A stretch of DNA of 50,309 nt from Alphaproteobacteria bacterium (lineage in GTDB: Bacteria > Pseudomonadota > Alphaproteobacteria > Micavibrionales > Micavibrionaceae), in assembly GCA_021775995.1 (NCBI GenBank), contig JAJFGS010000014.1, forward strand, positions 1 to 50,309, written 5' to 3'. The position numbers were made by a program, and so were the translations under genes. The notes below the pieces were generated by a model. The model saw nothing but the letters and a program-made list of their open reading frames with translations, was not told the DNA's origin and ran no database searches. Position 1 is the stretch's first letter, and each line of letters begins with the position of its first letter. Below are positions 45,156-50,309 of the stretch, piece by piece.

Positions 45156-46769
45156 ATGTCCAAAATCTCCAAAATAGACCAAATTCGCAAACGTGCAGTT
45201 GCAATCACGAAAAAGAGAAATAAGGCTAGGGTTGAGGTTCCTAATTTATTAGCAGCTATTTTAGAAGATGATGAGGTGGAATTTTTTGTCAAAAACAAGA
45301 CAACAAAAATTCCTGAAATACAAAATCTTATCAATGCTCAGATAGATCAATCCGATCCGCGCCGAGACAAGTCTACAGATTCTCCAAGGTTATCAAAGTC
45401 TGTTGATGGGGTATTAAAAGAGTCTGTAAAGCATATTAAACAGTATCAAGATGAGTTGCAGGGAAAAGACAGTTTAGTTATTCTGGCCGTATTGCTTATA
45501 AAAGAATATAAGCTGGCTCCTGTAAAAATTTTAGTAAATAATGGCATTAGACTCGTAGATATTAAACAGTATCTTGATAGTTTTGGAATTAAACTGTGGG
45601 ATGAAATGCTTTTATTAGAACAGGGTAATTCTTCTTATCGCCCAGTAATAAGTAAAGAGGATGACACAGACTTATCTCTTTATACTCAATGTTTAAACGA
45701 TGTTGCGCATGCAGGTAAATTATCACCAACAGTTGGTAGAATGGATGAAATTGAACAAGTTATTCGTATTCTTCGTCAGAAGAAAAAGAATAACCCTCTT
45801 TTGATCGGTGAGGCGGGTGTTGGTAAAACGGCCATTGTTGAAGGGTTGGCTCAAATGGCTCATGATAGAATATTGCCACCAGATCTTGCAGGGAAGAAAA
45901 TTTTTCAATTGGATTTAAATGCTCTTATGGCAGGTACGATGTATCGCGGTATGCTTGAAGAGCGTATTAAAGGTATTTTTGAAGAATTAGCTGGTATGAA
46001 AGATGCAATTTTGTTTATTGATGAGATGCATGCGGTGATGGATACTGGTAATTTTGTTGATGTGATGAAGCCTGCTCTTGCGCGCGGAGAATTGACCTGC
46101 ATCGGAGCAACAACTTTTGATGAGTATAGAAGCACTATTGAAAAAGATAAGGCTCATCCCGATGTATTTAATGTTTTTTTACAAGTAATGGATCATGGCG
46201 AATTAACAGACTCTTCTGGTAAGACGGTTGATTTTAGAAATATTGTATTGTGTATGACTTCAAATGTAGGAGAGGGTGGCAAATCCATTAATTCTATTGG
46301 ATTTGGTGAAAGTAAAACAAGAAGTACAAAAGATGGCGAATTTGAAGAAATGTTTAAACCTGAGTTTAGAAATAGATTGGATGCTGACATACGCTTTAAA
46401 CCTTTGACAGAAAAAGTTATGCCACAGATATTAGATAAAGTTATTGGTGAACTGGAAGTACGATTAAAGAAAAGAAATGCGATACTTAGTGTAACTTCAG
46501 AAGCACGTGGTTTTCTTGTTGAGCATGGTTTTGATGCAGATATGGGCGCACGCCCTTTAAAGAGAGTGTTCAAACAATATGTTACAGATCCAGTTGCAAC
46601 CGAACTTTTAGAAAAAGATTTTGAAGCTGGTGGGGGTATTATTGTTATTTCTAGAGAAGGTAATGGTTTATCACTAGATTTTCATTCAGATACTTCTAAT
46701 GATAATCATATATTACCAGTTGTAGTTAAGCAGCCAGCTCTTATTCCTATGAAGAAAACCTATAGCTAA
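45156..46769 (+). CDS. ClpA-type AAA+ protein, D1-D2 chimera
   Basis: The 537-residue protein begins with a divergent Clp N-domain (to ~150). AAA+ module D1 follows, with Walker A GEAGVGKT (218-225), pore loop region AGTMYRGMLEER and Walker B ILFIDE (285-290). After GATTFDEYRSTIEKDKA the sequence passes at about 329-334 straight into HPDVFNVFLQVMDHGELTD, which belongs just after the Walker B of module D2. The D2 remainder is intact: TSN sensor 1, the SINSIGFGES loop used by ClpA to dock ClpP, PEFRNRLD with the arginine finger, and GARPLKRV sensor 2. Normal ClpA is about 750 residues, so some 220 are missing. No clpS or clpP is nearby. It may be a working single-ring hybrid or a decaying gene kept in frame. 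Confidence 0.88.
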   Translation: MSKISKIDQIRKRAVAITKKRNKARVEVPNLLAAILEDDEVEFFVKNKTTKIPEIQNLINAQIDQSDPRRDKSTDSPRLSKSVDGVLKESVKHIKQYQDELQGKDSLVILAVLLIKEYKLAPVKILVNNGIRLVDIKQYLDSFGIKLWDEMLLLEQGNSSYRPVISKEDDTDLSLYTQCLNDVAHAGKLSPTVGRMDEIEQVIRILRQKKKNNPLLIGEAGVGKTAIVEGLAQMAHDRILPPDLAGKKIFQLDLNALMAGTMYRGMLEERIKGIFEELAGMKDAILFIDEMHAVMDTGNFVDVMKPALARGELTCIGATTFDEYRSTIEKDKAHPDVFNVFLQVMDHGELTDSSGKTVDFRNIVLCMTSNVGEGGKSINSIGFGESKTRSTKDGEFEEMFKPEFRNRLDADIRFKPLTEKVMPQILDKVIGELEVRLKKRNAILSVTSEARGFLVEHGFDADMGARPLKRVFKQYVTDPVATELLEKDFEAGGGIIVISREGNGLSLDFHSDTSNDNHILPVVVKQPALIPMKKTYS

Positions 46770-46820
46770 ATTTACGGTACAAGACGGGTTGTAAAAACAG
46801 TTTGTGCGTACTGGATTTCT

Positions 46821-47618
46821 TTATACAAAAAATAAGAAAAGGGTTAACCCTAAGGCAACACGATAAAGAACGAATGGCATGAAAGAGAATTTTTTAAGCC
46901 ACGACATCATACCCCAAATTGCCAGATAGCCAAATATAAAGGCCATGCCACCAGATATAAGAGCATCATAAATCATCACGGTATCGTTTGATTCTATCAA
47001 GTTTTTGACAATTAAAACGCCAGCCGCAAATGTTGTTGGGATAGATAATAACAAAGAAAATCGCGCCGAGTCCGTTCGAGAATATCCTAAAAATAATGCT
47101 GCCGTCATGGTCACTCCAGAACGGCTAACGCCAGGGACAAGCGCAAAAGCCTGTGCCACCCCTATATATAGGGCGTGCAAGTGTGGCATAAAGCCCATCT
47201 CTTGAGAGTTTTTAGTCGCCTTACGATCGGCCAGATAAAGAATGAGACCAAAAATAATAGAAGTTGAAGCAATCAAGGCCGTATTCCTGAAATCATTTTC
47301 AATGAGTGTTTTGAGAATAAACCCAAAAATGATGACCGGCAATGTAGCAAGAATTAAATTAAGACATAAATGTTTGTTTTCCGAAGGTTTGTTCAGCGCA
47401 ATATCACGACAACCGCCAAGAAGTCCAATAACATCTTTGTGAAAATAAACCATGACAGCCAAAAGGGTGCCGATATGCATAGCGATATCAATTTCTAAGC
47501 CTTGGTCCATCCAATGCATAATTTGGGGCAATATAATCAAGTGACCAGAAGAGCTTATAGGGAGAAATTCTGTAACGCCTTGAACGATAGCGAGAATAAG
47601 AAGATGTATAAATTCCAT
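46821..47618 (-). CDS. uppP: Undecaprenyl-diphosphatase UppP (BacA)
   Basis: The 265-residue inner-membrane enzyme recycles undecaprenyl diphosphate for wall synthesis and confers bacitracin tolerance. Signatures are QGVTEFLPISSSGHLI near the start and PGVSRSGVTMTAALFLGYSR in the second half, with the catalytic Glu, Ser and Arg. About eight helices. Length is normal. It is a chromosomal housekeeping gene, marking the end of the accessory segment. Confidence 0.97.
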   Translation of the reverse strand: MEFIHLLILAIVQGVTEFLPISSSGHLIILPQIMHWMDQGLEIDIAMHIGTLLAVMVYFHKDVIGLLGGCRDIALNKPSENKHLCLNLILATLPVIIFGFILKTLIENDFRNTALIASTSIIFGLILYLADRKATKNSQEMGFMPHLHALYIGVAQAFALVPGVSRSGVTMTAALFLGYSRTDSARFSLLLSIPTTFAAGVLIVKNLIESNDTVMIYDALISGGMAFIFGYLAIWGMMSWLKKFSFMPFVLYRVALGLTLFLFFV

Positions 47619-47892
47619 TTTAAAGTCGGTTTTTCTTTTTGAAATATAGATACGGCAGTGTCTAGAATACCATGAGTAATGGGTTTACGATGCCAGATCA
47701 GTTAAAAACTAATTCATACGCTACGAGATTGAAGTTATGCGGTCAATTAAGAAGTTTGAGGGGGGTAATGTTTAGAAGGTATTTTTCTGTAAATTCAGTA
47801 TCAGAATTGTGTGGTTGTCAGTCTATGCCTTCTTCAGATAGAGTATGACCAATACTTATTGTATTTAAATATTTTATGAGGAGATCAGTCAC

Positions 47893-47997
47893 ATGGCTAA
47901 ATCACAAGATGCAAAAAAGAACGTAAAAAAACAACCAACTCGTACACCTGCTGAAAAAAAGGCGTTGAAAAGAGAAAAGAAAAACAAAAATAAATAA
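47893..47997 (+). CDS. Small lysine-rich protein (34 aa)
   Basis: The frame begins MAKSQDAKKNVKKQPTRTP and continues AEKKALKREKKNKNK. GAGGAG lies about 10 bases before the ATG. The very basic, proline-containing composition resembles small nucleic-acid-binding peptides annotated as hypothetical in many Proteobacteria. Composition and ribosome site support translation; the function is unknown. Confidence 0.65.
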   Translation: MAKSQDAKKNVKKQPTRTPAEKKALKREKKNKNK

Positions 47998-48070
47998 TTA
48001 AGTTTTCTATTCAAGCTTGTTGCTCACGCTAATGGTGATGATTAAACTCGTTCGCTATTGAGGTGTGTTG

Positions 48071-50309
48071 CTAAACTATAATTTGGTCATTCAAGGCTTG
48101 AGGCAACTGATCCAACTCGTTTACAGAAGGAATTGAAACTTCTGACGTGTCTGTAGTAGAATCATTATCATTAATATGCGTTTCAGGAGCGCCTTGTTCT
48201 TGATTATGTACGAAATCTTGAATAGCCTCTGTTACATCATCATTTGTTTCAAGCATTTGTGAAATATCCAGAACATCTTCGCCTGCAGCATCAAGAGCAA
48301 GAAGAGTTTCTGTAGATTCTCCAATTGCATTAAATAACACCTCATCTTTTGCAACCTCTAAATCAGAAACAACTAAGTCATCTGGCATATCCGCATTCAA
48401 GAAAATTCCGACAGCCCCAACGTCTGTAAGGGCTAACGAGGAATCATGACCATCTACACAAATATCTAAGCTTGCCGTTGATGTATCGCCATCCGCATCG
48501 GTAATGGTGTAGATAAAGGTATCACCTCCGTCTACGACGGTTGTTGTTCCTGCGTGTACATTATTTAAGACATAGGAAGGACCGCCCACAAGATCAACAC
48601 CGACAATGTCTGAGTTGTATCCGCTAACTTCAAAGTCAAATACACCATTCGTAACTTTGTTAGCATCAATTGTGACTGTTTCGTTTATAGATGAGCCATC
48701 AGCAAGGCGAACAGTATATTTAAATGTGTTACCTACATTGTTTGATCCCATATCACCGATAGAGAAAGTTGCTTGATCAACACCAGCGGCAAAATCTACT
48801 TCTAAAGATTCGCTGGAACCATATACTTTCTTTGAACCGCCTGTAATACCGATACCTGATCCTAAGGATGGATCAGAGAACCATGAAAGGTCTTGTCCAT
48901 TATTAGAGCTGACGGTAATTCCATCACGAGTGAAACTGCTTTGTGTGCCAGCAACGTCTGAACTGACAGCACTTAATGTTTGTGTTGAGGTTGTTGTTCC
49001 TCCATTGGTGGCTGTATAAGAATATTGACCGTTAGAGTGAATAGTCAATGTTCCGTTGTTTCCTTGAACAACTGTTTGACCATTGGCAGGAACGACATAG
49101 TCTGTGCCTTCAAAATTTACAGATGTAACAGTTGTATCATCATCTTGACTTAAGTCATCATTGGCTAGGACATTACCTTCAGCATTGGTAGAAGATGTAT
49201 CAACAGTTTCTGTTCTTACGTTATTCAAAACAAAAGAGGGACCACCAATAAGGTCAACAGCTGTGATATTAGAGGCATAACCGTCAACTTCAAATTCGAT
49301 CATACCAACAACAACCATACTGCCATCGATTGTAATGGTTTCATTAATTGTAGAGCCATCAGCCAGATAGACTTTATAAGCAAAGCTGTCGCCAATGTTA
49401 TTGGAACCCATATCTGCTAACGTAATTATTGCGGCTGTGACAGAAGAGGCAAAACTGACTTCTAGTTGTTCATTCGAACCATAAACTTTTGATGAGCCGT
49501 TACCAGCAATACCAAGACCTGAACCGTCAGAATTACTAACCCATGTTAGGTCCCGACCGTTATTAGAGCTAACGGTAATACCATCACGTGTTAGAGTTGT
49601 TTCAACATCACAAACATCATCGTGTGTTGGGTCTAATTGATGTTCCTCAGATGTTGTCGTGCTATTAACAAAGGCTTTGTCATCGTGAGCCTCTGGTGCG
49701 TCATCGCGAACTGTAATACGAACAGTACCGTCTCCTGTATCACCATCTGAGTCTGTTGCCGTGACACCGAAGTTAAGGAAAAGAGCTTCATTGTCGTCAT
49801 TTACATTGCTATGATCTAACTGTTCAAGCTGTGTGAATGTATATGTTGCATCATCATGAATAACCATTGTGAATACAGTTGTTGTTCCTGCAGTCCCCGT
49901 GTATGTGTTTGTATTTGCATCAAAGGATACATCTACAGCTACACCATTATGACTTAATGTTCCATTCGTCTGTTGTCCGTCAGATGTAAAGCTGCCGCTT
50001 CCTGTTGTTGTTCCTGGGCCATCGCCTTGGTAGTCAACATTGATCGCACCGTTTTCAACATCAGGGCCGAAAGCCAGATTGGTATCATCTGTTTCACCAG
50101 CACCACTAATATCAATTGGTGAAAGATCGTCTGCAACATCAATTGTTAGTATGGCAGATGACGTATCGCCATCATGATCACGCATTGTGTAGTCGAACGT
50201 ATCGACACCACCTTGTTGACCATTACGAGTGTAAGTATAAGTACCATCTGTGTTTAATACTAATGTTCCAAATGTACCATTATACGTTCCTGGCGTTGTA
50301 ACGGCGACA
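48071..50309 (-). CDS. VCBS/cadherin-like surface protein, C-terminal part
   Basis: The frame is open to the window edge, so the N-terminus is missing; at least 745 residues are visible. The first visible domain is a VCBS repeat (GTLVLNTDGTYTYTRNG, then VDTFDYTMRDHDGD). Another beta-sandwich domain follows, then two copies of a ~130-residue domain starting TRDGITVSSNNG and ending GGPSFVLNNV or GGPSYVLNNV. A VCBS fragment lies between them. The last ~100 residues contain GEDVLDISQMLETND, like the type I secretion target of VCA0849-class adhesins. No GGxGxD nonapeptides are seen in this part. A large secreted adhesin is the likeliest role. Confidence 0.88.
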   Translation of the reverse strand, partial: VAVTTPGTYNGTFGTLVLNTDGTYTYTRNGQQGGVDTFDYTMRDHDGDTSSAILTIDVADDLSPIDISGAGETDDTNLAFGPDVENGAINVDYQGDGPGTTTGSGSFTSDGQQTNGTLSHNGVAVDVSFDANTNTYTGTAGTTTVFTMVIHDDATYTFTQLEQLDHSNVNDDNEALFLNFGVTATDSDGDTGDGTVRITVRDDAPEAHDDKAFVNSTTTSEEHQLDPTHDDVCDVETTLTRDGITVSSNNGRDLTWVSNSDGSGLGIAGNGSSKVYGSNEQLEVSFASSVTAAIITLADMGSNNIGDSFAYKVYLADGSTINETITIDGSMVVVGMIEFEVDGYASNITAVDLIGGPSFVLNNVRTETVDTSSTNAEGNVLANDDLSQDDDTTVTSVNFEGTDYVVPANGQTVVQGNNGTLTIHSNGQYSYTATNGGTTTSTQTLSAVSSDVAGTQSSFTRDGITVSSNNGQDLSWFSDPSLGSGIGITGGSKKVYGSSESLEVDFAAGVDQATFSIGDMGSNNVGNTFKYTVRLADGSSINETVTIDANKVTNGVFDFEVSGYNSDIVGVDLVGGPSYVLNNVHAGTTTVVDGGDTFIYTITDADGDTSTASLDICVDGHDSSLALTDVGAVGIFLNADMPDDLVVSDLEVAKDEVLFNAIGESTETLLALDAAGEDVLDISQMLETNDDVTEAIQDFVHNQEQGAPETHINDNDSTTDTSEVSIPSVNELDQLPQALNDQIIV
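48540..48939 (-). repeat. TRDGITVSSNNG domain, second copy
   Basis: This encodes the second copy of the ~130-residue domain (the first is at about 49195-49598). The copies share roughly 60% of residues, including DMGSNN, LADGS-INET-TID and VDL-GGPS-VLNNV. The divergence shows an older duplication than that in the RTX gene at 10282. Confidence 0.75.
49195..49598 (-). repeat. TRDGITVSSNNG domain, first copy
   Basis: This is the N-terminal copy of the duplicated domain. It is followed by a VCBS-like linker (ANDDLSQDDDTTVTSVNFEG) before the second copy. Confidence 0.75.

Noticed and set aside
47672-47848. 58-codon ORF between uppP and the lysine-rich gene
   Set aside because: No ribosome site, atypical residues and no recognisable features.

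Overview
The window looks like chromosome from an AT-rich, facultatively denitrifying or nitrate-respiring alphaproteobacterium. The evidence is the 23S and 5S rRNA sequence style, an initiator tRNA with A29:U41, a fused NarK1-NarK2 transporter, NnrS, two Crp/Fnr-type regulators with FNR-type boxes, and single-copy housekeeping genes (uppP, beta-carbonic anhydrase). The species cannot be named from sequence alone.

Layout. 1-972: 3' end of an rRNA operon (23S, 5S, terminator) with REP-like palindromes around the 5S gene. 1007-2418: GNAT acetyltransferase, cold-shock protein and an exported peroxiredoxin-like protein. 2523-2599: initiator tRNA-fMet. 2600-20156: two units in tandem at the tRNA 3' end. 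Each ends in a 143-bp conserved segment that finishes in a 17-bp copy of the tRNA 3' end. Unit 1 carries a membrane protein and a 2727-residue RTX/cadherin-like type I secreted protein. Unit 2 carries a Cu/Ag efflux operon (cusB, cusA, a bufferin-type metallophore precursor, cusC, a His-tagged permease). Neither unit contains a recognisable integrase.

20235-42544 is an anaerobic nitrate respiration and molybdenum cofactor locus: porin, carbonic anhydrase, moeA, an Fnr-type regulator with a cysteine-rich tail, narK-narGHJI-ppiC-nnrS, a beta-helix cysteine protein, a second Dnr-type regulator, and moaA-moaCB-moaD-moaE-mobA-orf-moeB. Five TTGAT-N4-ATCAA-like boxes sit at its promoters, and moaA has a probable Moco (molybdenum cofactor) riboswitch. 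NarG needs the bis-MGD cofactor, whose synthesis is encoded beside it, so transport, reduction, cofactor supply, chaperoning and NO defence appear to be wired together.

42600-46800 looks like another accessory segment: a divergent RpoH-like sigma factor, a charged protein of unknown function, and a ClpA-type ATPase in which the first AAA+ module is joined in frame to the second half of the second module. 46821-50309 returns to uppP, a tiny lysine-rich protein, and the 3' part of a large VCBS/cadherin-like surface protein that runs off the window edge.
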